A stretch of DNA of 9,132 bases from an uncultured Spirochaetaceae bacterium (GCA_947630635.1 CANRIJ010000060.1:1-9132), one strand, 5' to 3'; counted from the first letter of the stretch, positions 1 through 6,832 are shown. Numbers and translations are program-made. Notes: generated by a model from the sequence alone, not told the origin.

Positions 1-213
1 GCTCTGCATCTAATAGAGTTGCATATTTAAGCTTCAGAAACCCCGATTGCCTTACAGAGGATGCCAAAAAGAGGCTCACAGCTCTAAAAAACACAAATGA
101 TGGCTTCTTGATTGCCGAGAAAGACCTTGAGACAAGGGGGCCTGGAGACTTTGCCGGAGTAAGGCAATCGGGGTTTCTGAAGCTTAAATATGCAACTCTA
201 TTAGATGCAGAGC
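1..213. repeat. Perfect 55-bp inverted repeat at the window's left edge (arms 1-55 and 159-213)
   Basis: Bases 1-55 are the exact reverse complement of 159-213, with 103 bases between the arms. The right arm is native recG coding sequence (the RQSG-containing stretch). The left arm sits where the upstream part of recG should be and makes no RecG-like protein. The match stops at 55/56, and the left arm is cut by the window edge, so it may be longer. A perfect, protein-destroying fold-back at a sequence end is typical of a template-switch chimera or an assembly end artefact. A genuine inverted duplication in the genome is possible but less likely. Confidence 0.95.
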
Positions 214-323
214 TAATTGAGAATACGCGCTATGAGGCAGAGAGGATACTAGAGGATGACAAGGGCCTCATAAAAGCAGAGAATTCAGAAATAAGAGAAT
301 ACCTGGCAAAAAGCGACAGCTGA
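56..323 (+). CDS. recG: ATP-dependent DNA helicase RecG, C-terminal fragment
   Basis: RecG is a superfamily 2 helicase that remodels stalled replication forks and branched recombination intermediates. Only the last 88 or so codons are present. They read in one frame from base 57 and contain the RecG C-terminal signature: a TNDGF motif, an IAEKDLETRGPGDF block and a GVRQSG block, which belong to the end of the second helicase lobe and the TRG motif region. The frame then runs through a charged helical tail to a TGA at 321-323. An internal TTG at 108 could pass for a start but cuts through the conserved block, so it is not one. The gene is broken on the left: bases 1-55 stay open in this frame but encode nothing RecG-like, because they are a reverse-complement copy of 159-213. 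The HD hydrolase gene starts 18 bases downstream, so the two may share a transcript. Family identification is firm; whether the gene is intact in the genome cannot be seen. Confidence 0.92.
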
Positions 324-330
324 AAATATA

Positions 331-335
331 GGAGG
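331..335 (+). promoter_or_regulatory. Ribosome binding site deciding the HD hydrolase start
   Basis: GGAGG lies 6 bases before the ATG at 342. The in-frame ATG at 336 directly abuts it and has no room for initiation, so 342 is the better start. Confidence 0.7.
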
Positions 336-341
336 ATGAGT

Positions 342-908
342 ATGCCAACAAGAGAAGAAGCCCTGGCGCTATGGAAGAAATACAACAAATCAGAGAGCCT
401 ATACCACCATGCCCTATCAGTTGAGGCTGTGATGAGAGAATATGCAAGAAAGCTCTCAGAAGATGAGGATTATTGGGGCATCGTTGGACTCTTGCATGAC
501 ATAGACTGGGAGATGTGGCCTGAAGAGCACTGCAAGAAGGCACCTGAGCTTTTAAAAGAGATAGGCGCGGATGATGATATGATTCACGCAATCTGCTCAC
601 ATGGTTATGGTCTCACCGTCGACATAAAGCCCGAAAAAGAGATGGAGAAGGTTCTATATACCATCGATGAGCTAACTGGACTCGTAAACGCAACAGCCCT
701 TATGAGACCCGAGAAGATGAAGAGCATATCAGTCAAGTCAGTAAAGAAGAAATGGTCTAGCCCCTCCTTTGCAGCCGGCGTTAATAGGTCTGTCATCTCA
801 AAGGGAGCAGAGATGCTTGGCTTTGAGCTTGCGGATATTATCCAAACCACCATAGATGGCATGACCAAAATTGCTCCGGAGATTGGACTCTGGCCTGAGG
901 AAGGCTAG
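342..908 (+). CDS. HD-superfamily metal-dependent hydrolase (COG2316-like)
   Basis: This 188-aa protein carries the metal-binding layout of the HD phosphohydrolase superfamily: a His pair at residues 22-23, the HD doublet at H52-D53 within LLHDIDW, a further His at 87 (SHGYG) and an Asp at 109 (YTIDELTG). The second half has an ALMRPEK stretch, a KSVKKKW stretch and a FAAGVNR stretch. I recognise these as conserved in a widespread, uncharacterised family of HD proteins of about 185 aa in anaerobes, which I believe is COG2316. HD proteins hydrolyse phosphate esters, including nucleotides and cyclic nucleotides, but the substrate here is unknown. No signal peptide or membrane segment is visible, so it is cytoplasmic. 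It sits between recG and nrdAB, which allows, but does not show, a role in nucleotide turnover. The stop is TAG. Confidence 0.85.
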   Translation: MPTREEALALWKKYNKSESLYHHALSVEAVMREYARKLSEDEDYWGIVGLLHDIDWEMWPEEHCKKAPELLKEIGADDDMIHAICSHGYGLTVDIKPEKEMEKVLYTIDELTGLVNATALMRPEKMKSISVKSVKKKWSSPSFAAGVNRSVISKGAEMLGFELADIIQTTIDGMTKIAPEIGLWPEEG

Positions 909-963
909 CTTTTGCCTTTTATAATTTGTCTCATTTTGCGATAATCCATAAGCGGTGAGCGAA
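909..963 (+). promoter_or_regulatory. Intergenic region before nrdA with promoter-like -10 hexamers
   Basis: This is the largest gap in the recG-to-thioesterase row. It contains an exact TATAAT at 920-925 and a GATAAT at 940-945, but neither has a recognisable -35 at 16-18 bases. I see no pair of NrdR-box-like palindromes, the usual control of bacterial nrd genes. An internal promoter for nrdAB is plausible but weakly supported. Confidence 0.25.
954..958 (+). promoter_or_regulatory. Ribosome binding site deciding the nrdA start
   Basis: GGTGA, matching the 3' part of the Shine-Dalgarno consensus, is 5 bases before the ATG at 964. A GTG at 955 is in frame but overlaps this site and has no site of its own, so 964 is preferred. 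Confidence 0.5.
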
Positions 964-3483
964 ATGGAAATCACAAAACGAGATGGAAGAAAAGAGGGCT
1001 TTGAGCTCGATAAAATCGCAAATGCGATTAGAAAGGCTCTCGTAAGCACCGGAGAGAGCTTCAGTGAGAAGCTTCCCAAGGAGCTTGCTGAAAAGGTAAC
1101 CAAGAGGATCAAGAAAGACGACATCCTCTCTGTAGAGCATATACAAGACGTGGTCGAGGAGACTCTCATGGCAAATGGAGAGTTTCAGGCTGCGAAGAAT
1201 TTTATTCTCTTTAGGCAGCAAAGACGCGTTTTAAGGCATGAAAGAGAGGAAATATCCTCACACTTTCCCCTGTACAGCATAAATAAGACCCTTGATTCGA
1301 TTCAGAGAGACTTTCCAGAGCCCAACTACTCTCTTTCAATACTGAAAAACAAATTCCTCTCATTCTCCAAGAGCTCAATGGGAGAAGAGGATGAGAGTAC
1401 AGCTCTTATCAGAGCCGCAGTAGAGCTTACTGACTCAGAAAACCCAAAATGGGAATTCATTGCAGCCAGAATCCTGGATTTCTTCTTTAAAGAGAGATTG
1501 AAATCGACCTTTGATAAAATGGGGATATCAACATACCCCGAGAAGGTAGAATACCTTGTAAATGAAGGCCTCTATGGAGAGTACATGAAAGAGGCCTACT
1601 CAAGAAGCGATCTTGAAGCGGCCCACTCCTTCATAGATGAAGAGAGAGACAAGATATTCACCTACTCTGGCCTGGATCTCCTCTTAAAGCGATATGTTCT
1701 CCACTCAAAGAGGCAAGAGGCACTTGAGAGTCCCCAGGAGATGTATCTTGCAATAGCGCTTCACCTTGCCATCCCCGAGAAGAAGGAGAAGAGACTTGAA
1801 TTTGCAAAAGAGCTCTACGATGTGCTCTCGCTTCAAAAGCTCACTATGGCAACTCCTACAATGGCAAATAGCAGAAAGCCGCTGCATCAGCTCTCTTCAT
1901 GCTTTGTTGATACAGTTCCAGATAGCCTTGATGGAATATACAGGTCCCTAGACAACTTCGCAAAGGTATCAAAATATGGCGGAGGCATGGGACTCTACCT
2001 TGGAAAAATCAGAGCAAATGGCTCTGCCATAAGAGGCTTTGAGGGCGCAGCTGGAGGGGTTATTCGCTGGATTAAGCTCATAAACGACACAGCAGTTGCA
2101 GTGGATCAGCTTGGAGTAAGGGCAGGAGCCGTTGCAGTCTACCTAGATGTGTGGCACAAAGACCTATTGGAATTCCTGAACCTGAGAACCAACAACGGCG
2201 ATGACAGAATGAAGGCACACGATGTCTTTCCTGCAATCTGCTATCCCGATTATTTCTGGGAACTCTGTAAGGAGAACCTGAATCAGAGCTGGTATCTAAT
2301 GTGCCCGTACGAAATAAGAAAGATAAAGGGCTACTCACTGGAGGACTACTTCGGAGATGAGTGGAAGAAGAAGTACCTAGAGTGCGTACAGGACAACAGA
2401 ATCTCAAAGAGAGAGATTCTTCTAAAGGACCTCATAAGGCTCATTCTAAAGAGCGCCGTTGAGACCGGAACTCCATTTACCTTCAATCGCGATGCAGTAA
2501 ATGAGGCAAACCCCAATAAGCACCTTGGAAACATCTATTCATCAAATCTCTGCACGGAGATTGCCCAGAATATGAGTCCAATTGAGCTAAAAGAGATCGA
2601 TATCAAAAGCGAAGAGGGCGATCCGATTGTAGTTACGACTACTATCCCCGGAAGCCTTGTTGTATGCAACCTTGCATCTCTGACTCTCGGCCACCTGAAT
2701 ACAAATGACGATGAGGAAATTGAAAGGACCGTAAGAGTCGCAGTAAGAGCCCTAGACAATGTAATAGACCTCAACTACTACCCTGTTGCCTATGCTGAGA
2801 TCAACAACAAGAAATACAGGGCAATAGGCCTTGGAGCCTCCGGCTACCACCACATGCTCAGCAAGAACAAGATCAAATGGGAGTCAGAGGAACACCTCAA
2901 GTATGTAGACGAGCTCTTTGAGAAGATCAACTACTATGCAATAGACGAATCCAGAAGACTGGCAATCGAAAAGGGAAAGGTATCTACTTTCGATGGCTCT
3001 GAGTGGGATACCGGAGTCTATTTCGATAGACGCGGCTATAATGATGAAAAGTGGACTGAGCTCAAGAAGAGAGTACATGAGAACGGAATGAGAAACTCAT
3101 ATCTTCTTGCAATTGCTCCGACAAGCTCCACCTCTATCATCTCTGGAACCACAGCGGGCGTGGACCCGGTAATGAAGAAGTTCTTCTATGAGGAGAAAAA
3201 GGGCTCAATGCTTCCAAGAGTCGCACCGGAACTATCAATGGACACATGGTGGTACTACAAGAGCGCATACGACATAGATCAGAGCTGGTCAATTAGGGCA
3301 GAGGCCATTAGGCAACGCCACATAGACCAAGCGCAATCGATGAATCTATACATAACAAATGACTATTCAATGAGACAGATTCTCGACCTCTATATCCTTG
3401 CGTGGGAGAAGAGAGTGAAGACAATCTACTACATTAGGTCAAAGAGCCTTGAAGTAGAGGAATGCGAGAGCTGCTCAAGCTAG
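964..3483 (+). CDS. nrdA: Ribonucleoside-diphosphate reductase, class I alpha (large) subunit
   Basis: This is the catalytic subunit that reduces ribonucleoside diphosphates to deoxyribonucleotides, in complex with NrdB in the cytoplasm. The 839-aa protein begins with one ATP-cone (residues about 1-90, opening KRDGRKEGFELDKIANAI), the allosteric domain that senses ATP/dATP. The barrel follows with all catalytic residues in place: redox Cys313 in SSCF, the NLCTEI motif with Asn528, thiyl-radical Cys530 and Glu532, and the partner redox Cys568 in CNLASL. Near the end, Tyr822-Tyr823 in TIYYIRS matches the radical-transfer Tyr pair of NrdA (Y730/Y731 in E. coli). A C-terminal CESC (C834, C837) serves re-reduction by thioredoxin or glutaredoxin. 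Length fits class I subunits with one cone. The nrdB start is 8 bases past the stop, so the two are co-transcribed. The next gene's ribosome binding site overlaps this TAG stop. Confidence 0.97.
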   Translation: MEITKRDGRKEGFELDKIANAIRKALVSTGESFSEKLPKELAEKVTKRIKKDDILSVEHIQDVVEETLMANGEFQAAKNFILFRQQRRVLRHEREEISSHFPLYSINKTLDSIQRDFPEPNYSLSILKNKFLSFSKSSMGEEDESTALIRAAVELTDSENPKWEFIAARILDFFFKERLKSTFDKMGISTYPEKVEYLVNEGLYGEYMKEAYSRSDLEAAHSFIDEERDKIFTYSGLDLLLKRYVLHSKRQEALESPQEMYLAIALHLAIPEKKEKRLEFAKELYDVLSLQKLTMATPTMANSRKPLHQLSSCFVDTVPDSLDGIYRSLDNFAKVSKYGGGMGLYLGKIRANGSAIRGFEGAAGGVIRWIKLINDTAVAVDQLGVRAGAVAVYLDVWHKDLLEFLNLRTNNGDDRMKAHDVFPAICYPDYFWELCKENLNQSWYLMCPYEIRKIKGYSLEDYFGDEWKKKYLECVQDNRISKREILLKDLIRLILKSAVETGTPFTFNRDAVNEANPNKHLGNIYSSNLCTEIAQNMSPIELKEIDIKSEEGDPIVVTTTIPGSLVVCNLASLTLGHLNTNDDEEIERTVRVAVRALDNVIDLNYYPVAYAEINNKKYRAIGLGASGYHHMLSKNKIKWESEEHLKYVDELFEKINYYAIDESRRLAIEKGKVSTFDGSEWDTGVYFDRRGYNDEKWTELKKRVHENGMRNSYLLAIAPTSSTSIISGTTAGVDPVMKKFFYEEKKGSMLPRVAPELSMDTWWYYKSAYDIDQSWSIRAEAIRQRHIDQAQSMNLYITNDYSMRQILDLYILAWEKRVKTIYYIRSKSLEVEECESCSS

Positions 3484-3486
3484 GAG
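3482..3486 (+). promoter_or_regulatory. Ribosome binding site deciding the nrdB start
   Basis: AGGAG overlaps the nrdA TAG stop and sits 5 bases before the ATG at 3492. An in-frame ATG at 3462 lies inside nrdA, lacks such a site and would add ten residues not expected in NrdB, so it is set aside. Confidence 0.75.
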
Positions 3487-3491
3487 ATGAT

Positions 3492-4535
3492 ATGGACGAG
3501 CTAAAGAGAAAGCCCCTATTTAACCCCGAGGGTGATACAGAAGTCGAGAAAAGGAGAATGGTTGGCGGGAATACAACCAATCTTAACGACTTCAACAATA
3601 TGAAGTACAACTGGGTATCTGACTGGTATAGACAGGCTATGAACAACTTCTGGATTCCGGAGGAGATCAACCTAAACCAAGACCTCAAAGACTACCACAA
3701 GCTCCTTCCCTCTGAGAGAACAGCATATGACAAGATTCTCTCATTTCTGGTCTTCTTGGATTCACTTCAGACAGCAAATCTTCCAAATGTAAGCGATTAC
3801 ATTACAGCCAATGAAGTAGGACTCTGCCTCCATATCCAGACATTCCAGGAGTGTCTGCACTCTCAGGCCTACTCATATATGCTCGATTCCATCTGCTCTC
3901 CAGAGGAGAGAGATGAGATACTCTTCCAGTGGAAGAGCGATGAGCATCTATTAAAAAGAAACACCTTCATCGGATCTATCTACAACGAGTTTGTAGAAGA
4001 GAGAACAATTAAGAACCTTATGAAGGTCATGATTGCCAATTACATACTGGAGGGCATCTACTTCTACTCTGGATTCATGTTCTTCTACAACCTTGCAAGA
4101 AACGGAAAAATGCCAGGCTCTGCACAGGAGATCAGGTATATCAACAGAGATGAGAATACACACCTCTGGCTCTTCAGAAACATAATACTCGAACTCAAAA
4201 AAGAGATGCCCGAGCTCTTTGAAGAAAAGGACATAGAGCTTTATAAGAGCATGATTGAAGAGGGAGTGAGGCAAGAGGCGGCCTGGGGAGAATATGTAAT
4301 CGGAGATGATATTCCCGGTCTTACAGACAAGATGGTCCACGACTACATCTACTATCTTGGAAACCTCAGATGGGAGAGCCTTGGCTTTGGATACCTCTAC
4401 GAAGAATACAGAGATGAACCAGAGGATATGAAATGGGTCAGCCAGTACTCAAATGCAAATATGGTGAAAACCGATTTCTTTGAGGCAAGAAGCACAGCCT
4501 ATGCAAAGTCCACTGCACTTGTGGATGACCTATAG
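3492..4535 (+). CDS. nrdB: Ribonucleoside-diphosphate reductase, class I beta (radical-generating) subunit
   Basis: NrdB holds the dinuclear metal site and the tyrosyl radical that starts catalysis in NrdA. The 347-aa protein is of normal length, and all six metal ligands can be placed: Asp90 (FLDSLQ), Glu120 and His123 in QECLHSQAY, Glu187 (LEGIYFY), and Glu221 with His224 in RDENTHL. The radical tyrosine is present as Tyr127, four residues after His123, so this is not the Phe-bearing class Ic type. The short acidic C-terminal tail ending in VDDL is where NrdB proteins dock on NrdA. No nrdI flavodoxin or nrdH redoxin gene lies next to it, which fits class Ia better than Ib, although an nrdI elsewhere cannot be excluded. 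The rsmD ATG follows its TAG stop after two bases. Confidence 0.97.
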   Translation: MDELKRKPLFNPEGDTEVEKRRMVGGNTTNLNDFNNMKYNWVSDWYRQAMNNFWIPEEINLNQDLKDYHKLLPSERTAYDKILSFLVFLDSLQTANLPNVSDYITANEVGLCLHIQTFQECLHSQAYSYMLDSICSPEERDEILFQWKSDEHLLKRNTFIGSIYNEFVEERTIKNLMKVMIANYILEGIYFYSGFMFFYNLARNGKMPGSAQEIRYINRDENTHLWLFRNIILELKKEMPELFEEKDIELYKSMIEEGVRQEAAWGEYVIGDDIPGLTDKMVHDYIYYLGNLRWESLGFGYLYEEYRDEPEDMKWVSQYSNANMVKTDFFEARSTAYAKSTALVDDL

Positions 4536-4537
4536 AA

Positions 4538-5086
4538 ATGAGAGTAACCGGGGGGAAATATCTTAGAAGAAACCTCTCCTGCCCGCCTGGGATCATAAGA
4601 CCCTCTATGGACAGGATGAGGGAGTCTGTCTTCTCTTGCCTTGGCACCCTCGATGGAGAGTCCTTTCTAGACCTCTTCTCCGGAAGCGGAATAATCGCCG
4701 TGGAGGCAGCTTCAAGGGGCGCGAAGAGCATAGCTCTAGTCGAGGGCGACAGAGGAAAAAAAGCGACTATCGAGAAGAATCTCTCATTTGTCGAAGAGGA
4801 CAAGAGGCTCTTTATAAGAGATGTATTCTCCTTTATTCAGACAACCTCGCTCAAATGGGACAACATATTTGCAGACCCCCCATTTGATATGGGAAACAAG
4901 ACAAGAATACTATCCATCATCTCAGAAAGGGGGCTATTAAATCCAAAGGGCCTCTTTATGATTCATTTCCCTGCGGAAGAGAGAAAAGAGTGGCCTCTAA
5001 GAGCCAAAGACATAGCTCTCATTGATGAGAGAAAATATGGTAGGTCGCTTGTGCTCTTTTACAAAGAGGACAGCAAGGAGAAATAG
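4538..5086 (+). CDS. rsmD: 16S rRNA (guanine(966)-N2)-methyltransferase RsmD
   Basis: RsmD methylates the N2 of G966 in helix 31 of 16S rRNA during small-subunit assembly, using S-adenosylmethionine. The 182-aa protein has the family's N-terminal MRVTGGKYLRR opening, the RPSMDRMRE signature at residues 21-29, the SAM-binding motif I LDLFSGSG at 44-51 followed by VEAASRGA, and the catalytic DPPF tetrad at 113-116. Length is typical. The start has no strong ribosome binding site of its own and is two bases past the nrdB stop, so translation is probably coupled to nrdB. Its own TAG stop abuts the ATG of the next gene. In many bacteria rsmD lies near recG and coaD; here nrdAB and the HD gene lie between recG and rsmD, and a thioesterase gene follows it. 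Confidence 0.93.
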   Translation: MRVTGGKYLRRNLSCPPGIIRPSMDRMRESVFSCLGTLDGESFLDLFSGSGIIAVEAASRGAKSIALVEGDRGKKATIEKNLSFVEEDKRLFIRDVFSFIQTTSLKWDNIFADPPFDMGNKTRILSIISERGLLNPKGLFMIHFPAEERKEWPLRAKDIALIDERKYGRSLVLFYKEDSKEK

Positions 5087-5896
5087 ATGATCTATATTGA
5101 TGAGGACAATGTCGGACAGGGCGAATTCTTTGTTCCAAGCTTTGAGACAGATTGCTTTTACAAGGCAAAGCCTGCCTTTTATTTCGGTCTCAACCAGGAA
5201 ATCGGCGGTCTCCATGCTGGTGAAAAAGGCTGTGCAATAGAGAAGATCTATACCGAAGAGGGCAAGACCTGGATGATTCTCAGAACGAGAATGGAAGTGC
5301 ATAAATATGTCAAATGGACAGACACGCTTACATTCAAGACATGGTGCCAAGAGGGCTATAGGCTCTATGCACCAAGATTTATAGAGACATTCGACAAAAA
5401 GGACGGCTCAAGGGTCTTTGAGTCAGGAACATGGTGGGTAATCATGGACATGATCAAGAAAAGACCATGCAAACCAAGCGTCTTTAAAGACAGAATCCCC
5501 TATGGAAACAAGGAGAAATACTACAAAAGCCCGGAGTTCCCGCCATTTCCATCAAGCGATGAGTACCATGGCGAGATACTCCCTGAGTATGATATTAAGG
5601 TCAACTACTACGACACAGACTACAATAGGCACGTTAATAACATCAGCTATGTAAACTGGGCCTTAGATGTCTATCCAAAGGAATTTCTGGACTCCTATGA
5701 GCCCTACTTCATGGACGCCAAGTGGGAGAGACAGTCATACCTTACGGATAAGCTAACTGCCATCACAGTTGGAAAGACAGAGACTTCGCTTACCGACGAG
5801 AACCCCGAACTGCTCACCAAGATACTCAGAAAAGATGAAAACGGAGAGGTCGAATCAGTCTTTGAGATGTCCTCAATTTGGAGAAGAAAACTCTAA
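5087..5896 (+). CDS. Acyl-ACP thioesterase
   Basis: This enzyme releases free fatty acids from acyl carrier protein, ending or diverting fatty-acid synthesis. The 269-aa protein matches the tandem double-hotdog plan of the plant FatA/FatB-like and bacterial acyl-ACP thioesterase family (Pfam Acyl-ACP_TE). The first hotdog (about 1-130) includes WTDTLTFKTW and ESGTWWVIMDM. The second (about 160-269) includes YDTDYNRHVNNISYVNWALD, with Asn180 and His182 at the expected active-site positions. AAGGAG at 5075-5080 is 6 bases before the ATG, and that ATG directly follows the rsmD stop, so the two are likely coupled. There is no signal peptide, so it is cytoplasmic. The gene ends tail-to-tail with the PDZ lipoprotein gene, sharing four bases. 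Acyl chain-length preference cannot be read from the sequence. Confidence 0.92.
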   Translation: MIYIDEDNVGQGEFFVPSFETDCFYKAKPAFYFGLNQEIGGLHAGEKGCAIEKIYTEEGKTWMILRTRMEVHKYVKWTDTLTFKTWCQEGYRLYAPRFIETFDKKDGSRVFESGTWWVIMDMIKKRPCKPSVFKDRIPYGNKEKYYKSPEFPPFPSSDEYHGEILPEYDIKVNYYDTDYNRHVNNISYVNWALDVYPKEFLDSYEPYFMDAKWERQSYLTDKLTAITVGKTETSLTDENPELLTKILRKDENGEVESVFEMSSIWRRKL

Positions 5897-6558
5897 AAGA
5901 GACTCACTGCGCTCCTCCTCTTAAGCCCATTTCTATAGAAGGAGATATCAAAGAGCCTTCCTTTTAGAGTCCTGAGAATATTCTCAAAAGAGTCCTTCCC
6001 AGTGACTCTGACTTTATTGATCTCAACAATCACATCGCCTTTTGAGAGTCCAGCTCTATATGCAGGGCTCTTCTTTATTACATACTCTATCTCCGCCCCA
6101 CCGCCATCAAAAGTCTCAAAGTCTCTCGCCATGACTCCAAGCTCTGCGCTTCTAAATTGTCTCTCATCTTCTTCCCTTAAAAGCGCAAAGGCCCTTATCT
6201 CATACTCACTTTCGCCGAGAAATGAAGAATGGATAAGTACGCAGTCTGCTTCGCACTCTCCAAATAGGCTCTTGATATCACCCTCTTTAAGAGTGATGCT
6301 ATCATTTAGAATCAAAGCCCTTGAAACCATTCTAAAGCCCTCGCTCTCTAGCCGATATAGGTCATCTGTCAGATCATCAGAATAAAAAATAGAAAAATCA
6401 GAGCACTCAAGATCAGAGAAAAGCCCCTCTTTTATACTGGCGTCTATACTAGATAGACTCTCGCTTTGAAGACTCTGATCAAGCGATGCACAGCCAAATA
6501 ATAAAAAAGCCAATAAAATGATTACGATTGTCTTTGGCAAAATTCTCAGAATTTCCAT
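5893..6558 (-). CDS. Lipoprotein with C-terminal PDZ domain
   Basis: The 221-aa protein starts with a lipoprotein signal peptide: Arg5 and Lys9 in the n-region, a hydrophobic run TIVIILLAFLLFG, and a lipobox LFGC with Cys23 as the lipidation site. It should be anchored to a membrane and face the periplasm or exterior. Residues about 24-148 form an acidic alpha/beta region I cannot assign; it contains LESEGFRMV and CEADCVLIHSSF, loosely like small periplasmic domains that precede such tails. Residues about 150-221 are a PDZ domain, with KSPAYRAGLSKGDVIVEIN as its hallmark segment. No protease catalytic motif is visible, so it is more likely a binding or adaptor protein than an HtrA-type protease. 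It lies 54 bases downstream of slyX on the same strand. The function is unknown. Confidence 0.8.
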   Translation of the reverse strand: MEILRILPKTIVIILLAFLLFGCASLDQSLQSESLSSIDASIKEGLFSDLECSDFSIFYSDDLTDDLYRLESEGFRMVSRALILNDSITLKEGDIKSLFGECEADCVLIHSSFLGESEYEIRAFALLREEDERQFRSAELGVMARDFETFDGGGAEIEYVIKKSPAYRAGLSKGDVIVEINKVRVTGKDSFENILRTLKGRLFDISFYRNGLKRRSAVSLF

Positions 6559-6563
6559 AAATT

Positions 6564-6568
6564 CCTCC
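6564..6568 (-). promoter_or_regulatory. Ribosome binding site deciding the PDZ lipoprotein start
   Basis: On the minus strand, GGAGG is 5 bases before the ATG at 6558-6556. A TTG at 6570 is in frame but would place this site inside the coding region, so it is rejected as the start. Confidence 0.75.
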
Positions 6569-6571
6569 AAT

Positions 6572-6595
6572 ATTCAATACAGAAAAAAATTGAAT
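6572..6595. repeat. Short AT-only inverted repeat between slyX and the PDZ lipoprotein gene
   Basis: ATTCAAT (6572-6578) and ATTGAAT (6589-6595) are 7-base complementary arms around a 10-base A-rich loop. The stem has only one G-C pair, so it is too weak for a convincing terminator; a regulatory palindrome or chance are both possible. Confidence 0.3.
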
Positions 6596-6612
6596 TTTGC
6601 CAAAAATGGGCT

Positions 6613-6810
6613 TTAATAGTGTGGCGGCTTTCTGGAGACAACCTCCCTATCCTCCTCCATGAGAGTCTTTACTTCTCTCTTGAGGCTATCAAGTTCCTTC
6701 CTCATCAAAAGGAGATCCCTGTTGATATCGACTATAGTCGCATTAAGCTCAGAAACGGTCTCTTCCAAATATGATATCTTTATCTCCAGCGCCTCTTCTC
6801 TCTCGTTCAT
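6613..6810 (-). CDS. slyX: SlyX family protein
   Basis: This 65-aa protein is nearly all coiled coil, with heptad-like Ile/Leu/Val spacing from about residue 5 to 55 (IKISYLEETVSELNATIVDI and on). It ends in KPPHY, the conserved tail of SlyX proteins. Length is normal for SlyX (about 65-75 aa). The family's biochemical function is not established; SlyX is named from its position near slyD in E. coli. There is no signal peptide, so it is cytoplasmic. An AGGGG-type ribosome binding site lies about 5 bases upstream of the ATG. It is the first gene of a probable two-gene unit with the PDZ lipoprotein. Confidence 0.85.
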   Translation of the reverse strand: MNEREEALEIKISYLEETVSELNATIVDINRDLLLMRKELDSLKREVKTLMEEDREVVSRKPPHY

Positions 6811-6826
6811 ATAGACCCCTGGTTGG

Positions 6827-6832
6827 ATTATA
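6827..6832 (-). promoter_or_regulatory. Candidate -10 element for slyX
   Basis: The minus strand has an exact TATAAT here, 16 bases upstream of the slyX ATG. Transcription would start near 6820, giving a very short leader. The upstream sequence is G-rich and the nearest -35-like TTGGGA is 20 bases away, longer than usual, so support is partial. Confidence 0.35.

Noticed and set aside
268..600. Open frame of 110 codons on the minus strand
   Set aside because: It lies antisense to recG and the HD hydrolase gene, and its Leu/Ser-rich translation is what reversed coding sequence of this composition gives. There is no ribosome binding site or family signature.
955..963. GTG start for nrdA
   Set aside because: It overlaps the GGTGA ribosome binding site of the ATG at 964 and has none of its own. 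The difference is only three codons, so this is a preference rather than a certainty.
2551..3483. Possible intein or insertion in nrdA, prompted by a longer Cys530-Cys568 spacing than in E. coli
   Set aside because: The extra residues number only about 15. There are no splicing motifs and the sequence is continuous with the barrel, so it is an ordinary loop-length difference.
320..3483. Recoding of TGA or TAG, because five of the ten genes end in TAG
   Set aside because: recG ends in TGA with the next gene's ribosome binding site right after it. The TAG stops coincide with expected protein ends and neighbouring starts, so the standard code fits.
6002..6385. Plus-strand open frame of 127 codons
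   Set aside because: It is the shadow of the PDZ lipoprotein gene on the other strand. That gene has a signal peptide, a lipobox, a ribosome binding site and a PDZ motif; this frame has none.
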